DNA of 64,000 nucleotides from Paenibacillus sp. JNUCC-31 (GTDB lineage: Bacteria > Bacillota > Bacilli > Paenibacillales > Paenibacillaceae): assembly GCF_014844075.1 (NCBI RefSeq), contig NZ_CP062165.1, forward strand, positions 1,922,001 through 1,986,000. Reading direction: 5' to 3'. The notes beneath the pieces were generated by a model. That model saw only the letters and a program-made list of their open reading frames with translations, made no database searches and had not been told where the DNA came from. Made by a program: the position numbers and the translations under genes. Shown here piece by piece: positions 43,739-52,440 of this stretch; the first letter of the stretch is position 1; the number at the start of each line of letters is the position of its first letter.

Positions 43739-44977
43739 ATGAGAGTTCTGATCGTGACCTATTGGGAACTTACGCAGATGGGTGGAATATGGACATATGT
43801 GAAACAGCTCGCTGACAGGCTGATGGCACTTGGCGTTGAGGTCGATATCATGGGCACCAACGGTGCCAAAAATGAAGTGTATATTCGCAATCTCAATCGT
43901 TCCTTCTCCAAGGATAAAGTATGGCCCATGCTGCAAGCCAAGCTCAATCCTACAGATCTTCCCCATTTCACAGCCGATTCTCTCGTGGCTTATTATGAAT
44001 TAAACAGATATGCCTTTGAAATGGGGGCCGCTTATCTCGGTGTTGATCACTACGACGTCATACATGCGCAGGATCCGGTAGCCGCCGTCGCGATAAAACG
44101 CATTTTGAACCGCAACACACCGCTGGTCACCAGCTATCATGGAGCCCTTGCGCGCGAAACCTTCTATGATGCCCAAAACTCTAATGCACAACTTACCCTC
44201 CCCGCATATTTACAATCCAAACGCGGTCGCTACTTTCTCTCATTGGAAGAGCGGAGCGCTGAACAATCCGAGCTTATTTTGGTCTCCAGCCATTGGATTA
44301 AGAGCACACTGGCGGAACTCCATGTTCCGGAGTGGAAATTCCGGTTAATCCCTTATGCTGTGGATCTTCCATCCTATCGTGCTCAAGCAGCGATCAGGTT
44401 CCGTCATCGTAAGCCAGCAGGCAAAAAAGTAATCGCTTTTACAGGAAGGCTGGAGTATATCAAAGGGGTCCATGTGTTAATCAAGGCACTCTCCAGTCTG
44501 AAAAAAATCCGTTCAGATTGGGTCTGCTGGATTGCTGGAGAAGGGAATCTGAGAGATGAATTGTATACGCAAGCCATGAAGGCAGGGGTAGATTCGGACA
44601 TCGTATTCTGGGGCAAACTGGACAACATCCCTTCCTTCCTTCGACGCGCCGATATTTATGTACAACCCAGCTTACAGGATACACAGCCTTTCTCGGTCAC
44701 AGAGGCACAGCTCGCCGGACTACCTGTCATTGTAAGTGATACCGCAGGCATGCCTGAGATGGTTCAGCCTGAACATACCGGTTGGGTCGTGCCACCGCAA
44801 GATGCGGAGTCCCTTAGTACATTATTGAACGCCCTCTTGCAGGACGATGCGACCCGTACAAAGGTAGGGGCAGCCGCCAAAGCATGGGCTGAGCAACATC
44901 GTTCACTGAAAGAGATGGGGATGCGTACACTTCATGTCTACCAGGAAGCCATACAGATGGGAGGTCACCGGAAATGA
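43739..44977 (+). CDS. glycosyltransferase family 4
   Basis: 412 residues with both GT-B halves: RVLIVTYWELTQMGGIWTYV at the N-terminus, VIHAQDPVAAVA, VTSYHGALARE, then FTGRLEYIKGVHVLIKAL, IAGEGNLRDEL and the donor-site stretch EAQLAGLPVIVSDTAGMPEM in the C-terminal half. Retaining glycosyltransferase, donor unknown. The start follows AAGGAGGTACCT. Its stop overlaps the next small gene. Confidence 0.93.
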   Translation: MRVLIVTYWELTQMGGIWTYVKQLADRLMALGVEVDIMGTNGAKNEVYIRNLNRSFSKDKVWPMLQAKLNPTDLPHFTADSLVAYYELNRYAFEMGAAYLGVDHYDVIHAQDPVAAVAIKRILNRNTPLVTSYHGALARETFYDAQNSNAQLTLPAYLQSKRGRYFLSLEERSAEQSELILVSSHWIKSTLAELHVPEWKFRLIPYAVDLPSYRAQAAIRFRHRKPAGKKVIAFTGRLEYIKGVHVLIKALSSLKKIRSDWVCWIAGEGNLRDELYTQAMKAGVDSDIVFWGKLDNIPSFLRRADIYVQPSLQDTQPFSVTEAQLAGLPVIVSDTAGMPEMVQPEHTGWVVPPQDAESLSTLLNALLQDDATRTKVGAAAKAWAEQHRSLKEMGMRTLHVYQEAIQMGGHRK

Positions 44978-45147
44978 CATTGCTTGTACCCAGTGATTTG
45001 TATAACCGTTGGTTTACCACTCCTGTGTCGACGGCTCACATCGAGGTAGATTACGTTGTAATGAATGAATTAATGAGGAAGCTGCCCAAAGGATACGTAT
45101 TCCCTGATCCGGCAACGATGCACATTCTCACTTCAGAGAACAACTAG
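44974..45147 (+). CDS. 57-residue protein coupled to the glycosyltransferase
   Basis: ATG at 44974 overlaps the glycosyltransferase stop (ATGA). The product, MTLLVPSDLYNRWFTTPVST to HILTSENN, has no signal peptide or membrane segment. A tight overlap and normal codon use argue it is translated. Ribosome access would come from upstream translation. Function unknown; a terminator follows at 45186. Confidence 0.6.
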   Translation: MTLLVPSDLYNRWFTTPVSTAHIEVDYVVMNELMRKLPKGYVFPDPATMHILTSENN

Positions 45148-45185
45148 AATCTAGAGACAAATACCTTTTAAACAGGAATAAACAA

Positions 45186-45243
45186 GAGGATATTCGTTCC
45201 TGCCGCATGTTCTTCGAACGGCAATCGAATACCCTCTTTTTTT
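45186..45243. terminator. terminator between the two glycosyltransferase clusters
   Basis: GAGGaTATTCG pairs with CGAATAcCCTC, with a second inner pair TGCCG/CGGCA, followed by seven Ts on the plus strand. On the minus strand the T-run is weaker. It ends the plus-strand pair and possibly the long minus-strand operon. Confidence 0.75.
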
Positions 45244-45289
45244 GCAGCCTCTCATCTGACACTCGGACCTTCACGAGAATGCCAAGCCT

Positions 45290-46006
45290 TTATTTCCAAT
45301 AACCGCCGACCTGCTGCAAATTAAGCAGGATAGGTCGATGCTTCGCCTGAACAAGCCCCATCTCGGTTTTTAATGCCTCGAAGTGTTTCTTGGTTCCCAT
45401 GGCTTCATGAACCCGGTAACACAGCAGCGGTTCATTGAAATAGAACAGTTCATATACCGGAAACAGTCTCAGCCACATCTCGTAGTCGTGCGTATACTGA
45501 AAATCCGTGTCGAACAGGCCAAACCTTTTAAAAGCTTCCATCTCCAGCATGACAGTACAGCCGTTGATCGGGCATCCTTCCATGAGCACCTGCAGCACTT
45601 CGAGACGACTCCCTACTTCAGGCCGCACCGTGTCCACCCATTCACTGTCCGCATTTACATAATGATAGGCCCCGTGACAGAACGATGCCTTGACCTCAAG
45701 CATGAACTTCAGTTGTTTCTCCACCCGGTCCAGCAGCATCACATCATCTGAGCTGAGCCACACAAAATAATCGCCTGTCGCCAGCTTAATCCCCTCGTTC
45801 AGTGCTGTGGCCGTACCACCATTCTTTTTCCGAATATAACGAATGCGATCCATGAAGGGTTCTAGCCGCTCCACATGCTGCGTAGAGCCATCGTCCACCA
45901 CAATGATCTCAATATGCGGATATGTCTGGTGAACGGCACTGTGAACAGCCTGCTCGATGTACGCGCAATTATAAAAAGGAATGACAATTGATACTTTCGG
46001 CTCCAT
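45290..46006 (-). CDS. GT2 glycosyltransferase, paralog 1
   Basis: 238 residues of GT-A fold: VSIVIPFYNCAYIEQAVHSA, IIVVDDGSTQH (nucleotide-binding Asp pair), YFVWLSSDDVMLLDRVEKQL (the DxD-type metal motif) and THDYEMWLRLF with Glu/Asp near the catalytic site. It is closely similar in length and sequence to the neighbour at 46239-46955, from tandem duplication. It is the last gene of the long operon. Confidence 0.92.
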   Translation of the reverse strand: MEPKVSIVIPFYNCAYIEQAVHSAVHQTYPHIEIIVVDDGSTQHVERLEPFMDRIRYIRKKNGGTATALNEGIKLATGDYFVWLSSDDVMLLDRVEKQLKFMLEVKASFCHGAYHYVNADSEWVDTVRPEVGSRLEVLQVLMEGCPINGCTVMLEMEAFKRFGLFDTDFQYTHDYEMWLRLFPVYELFYFNEPLLCYRVHEAMGTKKHFEALKTEMGLVQAKHRPILLNLQQVGGYWK

Positions 46007-46238
46007 TCGGGCCTCCCCTTTCTCCGCGTAAAAATCACGATTCTCCCTATTATATGAAGATGGCTCCGTTAGGAATCAGGCATCTGTTACACAGCTACAG
46101 CATAAATTACGATCCGTATACATCAGCATTCTGCATCTTTCGATTTTTATCGTTCAAGGAATTTATACAAAATGCTAAACATAAAGAGGGCGTTATTCAG
46201 CCACCTTACGGCCTCCATAACCCCCTCACATTGTTCAT

Positions 46239-46955
46239 TTATCCTCCCATGGCTGCAATACGCTGTAATAGGGGTGCACGATATCGGGACCATACCATGG
46301 AGGCCTCCCGGCCGATCGTATCCGCATGGCGTACAGACCCCATTCCCCCGTGCCATCGATATGCCGTAAGCGCTTCGTTCAGATATGGAAAACGATGTCC
46401 GTTCAGCAGAATACGCATCCATAGGTCCAGATCATGCGTATACGGTAGCAGTTCATCGAACAGACCGACCGCACTGAACAGATCCCTGCGGATCATCACA
46501 GTACAGCCGTTCACCGGATTACCGTTTACGAAAAGGCGCAGCCAATCGGGTTCGGCCATTGGTTCTGCCCCTCCGTTCAACTTGGTTACCGCAGAGTGCT
46601 CATTAATGTAATGAAAGTTGGTATGTGAGATGAGCACATTCTCCCGCTGCATAAATTCAACCTGATGACGAATCTTGTCGGGATAAAGGAAATCATCCGA
46701 ACTCAGCCACGCGATATAGTCCCCCGAGGCATGGCGGATGCCGTGATTCAGAGCCGAGGCTGTGCCGCCATTGCTTTTGCCAAGTACATTAATGTAGGGA
46801 AGGTAAGGGTGGAGCAGTTCGGCATGCCGGGTCGAGCCATCGTTGACGATAATGATCTCCACATCGGGATACGTCTGGTTCATTGCACTTTGAATGGCTT
46901 GAGGCACATAGGGACAATTGTAAAACGGAATGACAATGGATACTCTGGGATTCAT
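46239..46955 (-). CDS. GT2 glycosyltransferase, paralog 2
   Basis: 238 residues with the same GT-A motifs as its paralog: VSIVIPFYNCPYVPQAIQSA, IIIVNDGSTRH, YIAWLSSDDFLYPDKI and THDLDLWMRILL. It starts 4 bases inside the stop of the sugar-nucleotide gene upstream (ATGA), so it is translationally coupled. The 232 bases between the two paralogs contain no gene I can support. Confidence 0.92.
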   Translation of the reverse strand: MNPRVSIVIPFYNCPYVPQAIQSAMNQTYPDVEIIIVNDGSTRHAELLHPYLPYINVLGKSNGGTASALNHGIRHASGDYIAWLSSDDFLYPDKIRHQVEFMQRENVLISHTNFHYINEHSAVTKLNGGAEPMAEPDWLRLFVNGNPVNGCTVMIRRDLFSAVGLFDELLPYTHDLDLWMRILLNGHRFPYLNEALTAYRWHGGMGSVRHADTIGREASMVWSRYRAPLLQRIAAMGG

Positions 46956-47893
46956 CCAGTTGACCTCCCCTCCTGGGTACGAACATCACTTAGAATGTCC
47001 TGAAGAGATTGGGCAAAGGGGATCAATGGCTGCCAGCCCAACTTGCGCAGCAGTGACATCTCCTCCTGTTCTCCAGCCCCGTCCGGACCGGAAGAAGCTC
47101 CATCCCAGCGTACGGGCACTTCCGCTTCGGTCATGGTCAGCAGCGTATCCGCTATCTCGCCCAGGCTGCGCTCTTTGCCCGATACAACGGGATAAACGGT
47201 GCCTGACGCGCCCTTCACAAGCAAGGTCGCATAAGCCCGAACCGCATCCCGTACATCCAGAAAATCACGGGTATTATCCCGGCCGGATAGACGGAAAGGC
47301 TCTGTCTTGCCTTCCTGTTCACAGGCGACAACATGACGTGCCAGCAGCGAACATATGCCTGTCGAGGGACCTGCCCCGATCAGATTGCCCGGCTCTGCCA
47401 GTATAATTTGCTGTCCAAAGAGGGACATCCACGACAGCGACACCATCTCCTCCAGCGCTTTGCTGAGACTGTACGGGTGGGGAGGCTGCGGATGCCGTCC
47501 GGGTTCAGGGGTGTATTTTAACCTTGAACCTACAATAACGGTCCGTGCCGCTGGACAGCTTCGAAGAGCATCCAGCAGGTACAGGACAGCCATTACATTG
47601 GTCTCCAATACAAGCAGCGGATCGGACCAGGAATCCGGCACCGAATTTTTGCCTGCGAGATGTAATGCATAGTCCGGTTTCACCTCGTCAATCAGATGAC
47701 GAACTTGCTGTTTATCATTAAGATCACAGACATGTACAGCTACGCCATCGCCAAACGAGTACACACCGACTCGTCTGACCACCGCTACAACCACTGCTCC
47801 AGCTGCCCGGAAATATGCGACCGCATGCCGTCCGGTAAAACCGGACGCACCTGTGATCAGCACCTTTTTGCCTGTCAGCTCTGCTCCATCCAT
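46952..47893 (-). CDS. NAD-dependent sugar-nucleotide epimerase/dehydratase (GDP-6-deoxymannose reductase-like)
   Basis: 313 residues, extended SDR fold. The dinucleotide motif is GASGFTGRHAVAYF and the catalytic YxxxK is in PYSLSKALEE; SGRDNTRDFLDVRDAVRAY follows the substrate-binding region. It looks most like the Rmd/GDP-4-keto-6-deoxymannose reductase branch, but the exact sugar cannot be told. It overlaps the end of the RmlD-like gene by 19 bases. Confidence 0.83.
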   Translation of the reverse strand: MDGAELTGKKVLITGASGFTGRHAVAYFRAAGAVVVAVVRRVGVYSFGDGVAVHVCDLNDKQQVRHLIDEVKPDYALHLAGKNSVPDSWSDPLLVLETNVMAVLYLLDALRSCPAARTVIVGSRLKYTPEPGRHPQPPHPYSLSKALEEMVSLSWMSLFGQQIILAEPGNLIGAGPSTGICSLLARHVVACEQEGKTEPFRLSGRDNTRDFLDVRDAVRAYATLLVKGASGTVYPVVSGKERSLGEIADTLLTMTEAEVPVRWDGASSGPDGAGEQEEMSLLRKLGWQPLIPFAQSLQDILSDVRTQEGRSTG

Positions 47894-48702
47894 AATGCCA
47901 GCTCCTTCAGCATTGTAGAATAATCCGGAAGGTCTGTCTTCACGTCCTCACGTGTGGACACCAGCGTACGATCCTGCACTACGCTATCATCCGGTACGAC
48001 AACAACATCCTGCTTACCCCATGTCTGTTGGAACAGGAGAAGCAGATCATGCTTGCTGATCGGTTCGGGGTGAGCAAGATGAATCAGACCGCTAACCGGG
48101 GACGACAAATAATGATCTACCCATTTGGCCAATTCAAGGGTGGTCACCCCATTCCAGAAGACACGTGTATATCCGCCAACTTCACCTGTACTGGACATGA
48201 ACCAGTGCATCAGACCGATGCCGCCCTTCCGAATTTCAGGCCCAATAATGGACGTGCGAATCGTCAGGTGTCCGGCATCATGGACTTCACCCAGTGCTTT
48301 TGTGATCGCATAGGCAGATGTTCCATCCGTAATATCATTCTCCCGGTACGCCCCCCGGTCCCCACTAAACACACAATCCGTACTGATGTGAATCAGACGT
48401 GCTCCAATCGTGTCGGCTACCCGCCGCAAACGATGCGGCAGGAATCCGTTAATGTGATATGCTGTAATTTTGTCTTCATCTGCAAAGCTGTTCAAAACAC
48501 CCACAACGTTAACGATAATATCCGGATGCACCGCTTCTACCAGCCGGTCAACCATATAGCTGTCGTTTACATCCAGCAATAGACCTCTCGGGTCCGACAC
48601 ATCCCGGGTTGTATAGAAGACACTATGCACGCCTTGACGGCGGAAATAGTCGACCAGAATATGGCCGGCCATTCCGTTTCCCCCAAGTATCAAGAGCTTC
48701 AT
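47875..48702 (-). CDS. RmlD-like reductase of a UDP-L-6-deoxy-HexNAc pathway
   Basis: 275 residues. The N-terminus has GGNGMAGHILVDYFRR, then STDCVFSGDRGAYRE and the catalytic YAITK. There is no C-terminal cupin, so it resembles WbvR/RmlD rather than the ~370-residue FnlB/CapF reductases. Between a CapE/FnlA-type dehydratase and a 2-epimerase gene it should reduce the 4-keto intermediate to UDP-L-RhaNAc, which the epimerase turns into UDP-L-QuiNAc. It overlaps the dehydratase gene by 4 bases. Confidence 0.85.
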   Translation of the reverse strand: MKLLILGGNGMAGHILVDYFRRQGVHSVFYTTRDVSDPRGLLLDVNDSYMVDRLVEAVHPDIIVNVVGVLNSFADEDKITAYHINGFLPHRLRRVADTIGARLIHISTDCVFSGDRGAYRENDITDGTSAYAITKALGEVHDAGHLTIRTSIIGPEIRKGGIGLMHWFMSSTGEVGGYTRVFWNGVTTLELAKWVDHYLSSPVSGLIHLAHPEPISKHDLLLLFQQTWGKQDVVVVPDDSVVQDRTLVSTREDVKTDLPDYSTMLKELALWMEQS

Positions 48703-49685
48703 GACAGGAATCCTCCGCGTTTTAAAATTTCACGAATCTCCTCTTTCGTCATCAGCTGATGTTCGGAACTAAAACTGCTGAAAGAAACCGGAGGGCAGTG
48801 TGTGTAATGCTCCTTGAGTCCTGGTATGCCCAGCGTCGGAAGAATAACCAAATACTGCTCATCATAGACTACCGTGGTCATACTCTCAAATTCACTCATC
48901 AGGATTTCATGAATCTTCTCGCCAGGTCGGGTGCCGCGCTCCACAATGGATACATTCTCCACACCTGAATCCTCAATCAACACTTCAGCGAGATCCACAA
49001 TTTTGCACGTCGGCATCGTCATGACAAAAATTTCGCCGCCAACGCTTTCCACCGATGCTTTGAATAGCAAGGTAATCGCATCTTTCAAGGTTAGAAAGAA
49101 GCGTGTCATGTTCATGTCGGTAATGGAGACTTGACCTTTCTGACGAATCTGATTTTTGAACAAATGCACGACACTGCCGTTCGTTCCAAGTACATTGCCA
49201 CCACGCACAGTGACAAACCGCGTATTGCTGTGAAGCAGATTGGCATATACAATCAACTTCTCACCGATCGCCTTGGTCATGCCGTAGAAATTGGATGGAT
49301 TGGCGGCCTTGTCGGTCGAGATGTAAATGACTTTTTCCACATGATTTTCAATCGCAGCCTCGATGACATTTTGTGTGCCGATTACATTGGTTTTGAGTGC
49401 TTCGTAGGGTTGATCTTCACACACGGGAACATGCTTGAGTGCTGCGAGATGAAACACATAATCCACATGCTGACAAGCGACCGTTAATGCATCCTTGTCT
49501 CGAATATCACCAATGCGAAAATGAAGACGCGGGTCTTCAAATTCACGGCTCATCGCCACTTGGCTGGACTCATTCCGGGAGTATACAATAATCTCCTTGG
49601 GCTGCTGGGGCAGCAGTTGAGCCACAAGTTCATAACCCCATGATCCCGTACCGCCAGTCACGAGTATACGCTTATTTTCAAACAT
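48699..49685 (-). CDS. UDP-GlcNAc 4,6-dehydratase/5-epimerase (CapE/FnlA/WbvB-like)
   Basis: 328 residues from the ATG at 49685, behind GGAGGG. The SDR motifs are GGTGSWGYELVAQLLPQQ, NVIGTQNVIEAA, STDKAANPSNFYGMTKAIGE (catalytic YxxxK) and VTVRGGNVLGTNGSVVHLF. The enzyme removes water across C4-C6 of UDP-GlcNAc and inverts C5 to give an L-sugar intermediate. It overlaps the preceding 2-epimerase gene by 8 bases. First committed step of the nucleotide-sugar set. Confidence 0.92.
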   Translation of the reverse strand: MFENKRILVTGGTGSWGYELVAQLLPQQPKEIIVYSRNESSQVAMSREFEDPRLHFRIGDIRDKDALTVACQHVDYVFHLAALKHVPVCEDQPYEALKTNVIGTQNVIEAAIENHVEKVIYISTDKAANPSNFYGMTKAIGEKLIVYANLLHSNTRFVTVRGGNVLGTNGSVVHLFKNQIRQKGQVSITDMNMTRFFLTLKDAITLLFKASVESVGGEIFVMTMPTCKIVDLAEVLIEDSGVENVSIVERGTRPGEKIHEILMSEFESMTTVVYDEQYLVILPTLGIPGLKEHYTHCPPVSFSSFSSEHQLMTKEEIREILKRGGFLS

Positions 49686-50769
49686 GCATTTTCCCTCCAA
49701 GCAGAAATTTGACCACTTTACTGGATACATCTGTTGCTTTGTAACCCTGCGGGCATTCCCATTCGTTTGGCATTTCGGTCATCACTTTTACACAGCCCGC
49801 AATACGCTCCGCATCCAGACCCGAGACCACATTACTGCCACAATCCACCGTCTCTGGCCGTTCCGTTGTACGACGCATGGTGACCGTAGGCACCCCCATG
49901 ATGCAGCACTCCTCCTGGACGGTACCGCTATCCGTGAGTGCACAGCGTGCATGTCGTTCCAACATGACAAAATCAAAAAATCCGAATGGCTCGTGAAATT
50001 CCACCAGCGGGTTCATCTCCAATTGCAGATGCTCGGCAATGCGAATGGCCGTTCGAGGGTGAATGCTGCATATGACTCGCATGGCATGTTCCTCAGCAAC
50101 CTGATTCAAACCTTTCATAATCTCCAGCAAATGAGGGGGATGGTCGACATTCTCTGCCCTATGGGCCGTAACCAGAAAATATTGCCCGGACTTCAGCTTC
50201 AATTTTTTCAGTATTTTGCTGGAACTCACTTGTGTGTCGTAATGACGCATCACTTCATAGATCGGATTGCCTGTCAGCACAATTCGGCGACTGGGAACCC
50301 CTTCACTAACCAGATGTTTCTTACTTTGTTCCGTGTATGGCATATTAATGGTGGAAATGGCGTCAATGACCCTGCGATTTTTCTCCTCAGGCACATCCAG
50401 GTCAAAACAGCGATTGCCCGCTTCCATGTGAATGACGGGTATGCCCATCCGCTCAGCCAGCACAGCACACAAGGCACTGTTCGTATCGCCAAGCAGCAGC
50501 ACCTTGTCAGGCTTCTCCTGATGCAATAAATCTTCCATTTGCGTAAACATGGAAGACAACTGCCGACCTAGTGAGGCCGCTTCGTCCTGAAGAATATAAT
50601 CCGGGGCACGCAGACCCATTTCCTTGAAAAAAAGACCGCTGAGACTTTCCGTGAAGTTCTGTCCCGTGTGTACCAGAATATGTTTGGTCGCGTACTGGTC
50701 CAGTTTGGAAATGATCAGGCTGAGCCGTATAATTTCAGGTCGCGTACCCAGCACCGTCATGATCTTCAT
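49678..50769 (-). CDS. UDP-HexNAc 2-epimerase (WecB/FnlC/WbvD family)
   Basis: 363 residues from the ATG at 50769. Motifs of non-hydrolysing UDP-GlcNAc 2-epimerases are present: VLGTRPEIIRLSLII at the start, GDTNSALCAVLAERM, VTAHRAENVDHPPH, and LTDSGTVQEECCIMGVPTVT with TTERPE. It inverts C2; in this context the substrate is likely the UDP-L-6-deoxy-HexNAc made by the neighbours, giving an L-QuiNAc or L-FucNAc donor. An alternative start at 50787 adds six residues. Confidence 0.9.
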   Translation of the reverse strand: MKIMTVLGTRPEIIRLSLIISKLDQYATKHILVHTGQNFTESLSGLFFKEMGLRAPDYILQDEAASLGRQLSSMFTQMEDLLHQEKPDKVLLLGDTNSALCAVLAERMGIPVIHMEAGNRCFDLDVPEEKNRRVIDAISTINMPYTEQSKKHLVSEGVPSRRIVLTGNPIYEVMRHYDTQVSSSKILKKLKLKSGQYFLVTAHRAENVDHPPHLLEIMKGLNQVAEEHAMRVICSIHPRTAIRIAEHLQLEMNPLVEFHEPFGFFDFVMLERHARCALTDSGTVQEECCIMGVPTVTMRRTTERPETVDCGSNVVSGLDAERIAGCVKVMTEMPNEWECPQGYKATDVSSKVVKFLLGGKMHV

Positions 50770-50783
50770 CGTAACCCCTGCCT

Positions 50784-52379
50784 TCATCGTCTATTGGATA
50801 ATCTTCGGCGAGCCCGGCTTCGTCCTGCTTTGCCAGTCGCACGTTTGCGAGCAGACGGTAGCCCCAAGCGCACACGCTTCTTTTTGCTTGTCTTCAGCTT
50901 CCTCCTGCCTGTTCCCGTCCCTCGTTTCCTTCCGCCATGAATCCTACTGCGATGAGATGGTCGCTGGTGACGACTTCGTCTTGTACTGCCATTTGAGCTG
51001 GAATCTGTTACTTCGTGGACAGGATGACCTATCACAATCGGAGGTAACGGTGAAAGCGGCAACGTATGGAAAACAGCCAGTGGAATTAAAAGTGCCCGAA
51101 CCGTAGCCGATTCCAGAACCAGCACGGTTCGCAATCCCCCCTCACCCCATGCGTACACTGGACCATTCGGAGGCTGAATATACGGAAACCATCCGGGAAA
51201 ACGCATTAACCACTGTGTCACCATCGTATGCAGCTTTACCCTGTAGGTTTCAATACCGTACAGCTTTTCCGCTTCTGTCCGATTACGCCATCCGGTATCG
51301 GAGGCCAGTTCGGGATCATTCAGCAAGGTTGTTGCCAGCGTGACCAGTGCTTGAGTCTCACCAGGCGGAGCCAGAAATGCACCACTGCCTACGGATTCCA
51401 GCAATTCCTTCAGTCCGCCTTGAGCAAAAGCGATAACCGGTTTGGCGAAATAAAGTCCCTCCAGCGCGGTCATTCCAAATCCTTCTTTGACCATACTCGG
51501 GATGACAACGATATCCATGGCCGTATAGGCCAGAGATACGTTCTCTTCGAATTTGGTAAAGGTGAACCGGCGATAGTAACCTGACTTTTTCACCCGTGAC
51601 ACACACTCGTCATAGTACTTTTTGTCCGCTGATGTGCCAATGATCCAGAATCGGCAGCGTGAATGGACCTCACACAATTGCAGCGCCATATCGATAAACG
51701 GTTTTAGACCTTTGGCATCATATATAAAAGAAGAGATATAACCGATACAGATTTGCGATGGCTTGAAACCAAGCTCTTTACGTTTGCGTTCCCGCAAGTG
51801 CACCCATCGGTCCGGGTCCGGCAAAGACGGGTCCCAGGTTGGGGAGATCACGGTGAGTTTATCGCTCATGCCAGCTTGTTTGAATGGAGTTACCGCCGTT
51901 TCGGATATGCCTATGATCCAATCCGAGTAACGACCAATCATCTGTACCGCCTCGGTTGTATGTTCATTCGCCTGAATAATTTCAGTAATCTTCCAGATGA
52001 CCGGGATTTGCAGAGACTTCGCTGCTACAGCTGGCATCACATTGACACAGGTATTCGTTAACACCATTTCAGGCGCAGTCTCCCGGATCAGGGAGACTAC
52101 CTCCTGATAGGATGGTGAGTGGCGAAGCTGTTCTGCATCCGTTGCGATCCCCCGGTAAGGTGTGTACACACCGTGAAGCATCGGCAGAAAACATATTTTG
52201 ACCTGAATATCGAATCTCCGCGCAAGTCCGGCGAGTTTTCCTTCCTGAGGGACAACGAGTACACAATCGAAGATGGTACCCATTTCCCTCATAAAATGAA
52301 GCAGCAGCTTCTCCGCCCCCGTAATGCTGCGGGTGTTGCACACATGTGAAAACAACATGAGTTTAGGTTTAATCGCCAT
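50784..52379 (-). CDS. GT4 glycosyltransferase with a long Arg/Lys-rich C-terminal tail
   Basis: 531 residues from the ATG at 52379 (MAIKPKLMLFSH); a further 15 codons upstream have AAGGAGG but at poor spacing for any in-frame start. The GT-B domain is complete: N-terminal TRSITGAEKLLLHFMRE, C-terminal ISSFIYDAKGLKPFIDMAL, and PSMVKEGFGMTALEGLYFAK for donor binding. After residue ~440 a proline-rich bridge leads to about 75 residues almost only of Arg, Lys, Ser and Gly. Such a tail is unusual for a glycosyltransferase and matches the basic segments of its neighbours. Confidence 0.88.
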   Translation of the reverse strand: MAIKPKLMLFSHVCNTRSITGAEKLLLHFMREMGTIFDCVLVVPQEGKLAGLARRFDIQVKICFLPMLHGVYTPYRGIATDAEQLRHSPSYQEVVSLIRETAPEMVLTNTCVNVMPAVAAKSLQIPVIWKITEIIQANEHTTEAVQMIGRYSDWIIGISETAVTPFKQAGMSDKLTVISPTWDPSLPDPDRWVHLRERKRKELGFKPSQICIGYISSFIYDAKGLKPFIDMALQLCEVHSRCRFWIIGTSADKKYYDECVSRVKKSGYYRRFTFTKFEENVSLAYTAMDIVVIPSMVKEGFGMTALEGLYFAKPVIAFAQGGLKELLESVGSGAFLAPPGETQALVTLATTLLNDPELASDTGWRNRTEAEKLYGIETYRVKLHTMVTQWLMRFPGWFPYIQPPNGPVYAWGEGGLRTVLVLESATVRALLIPLAVFHTLPLSPLPPIVIGHPVHEVTDSSSNGSTRRSRHQRPSHRSRIHGGRKRGTGTGRRKLKTSKKKRVRLGLPSARKRATGKAGRSRARRRLSNRR

Positions 52380-52440
52380 GGCCGCACGGACCCTGCATGC
52401 GAACATACAGGGTACAGTGCACACCTCCTTCCGGCCAAGA

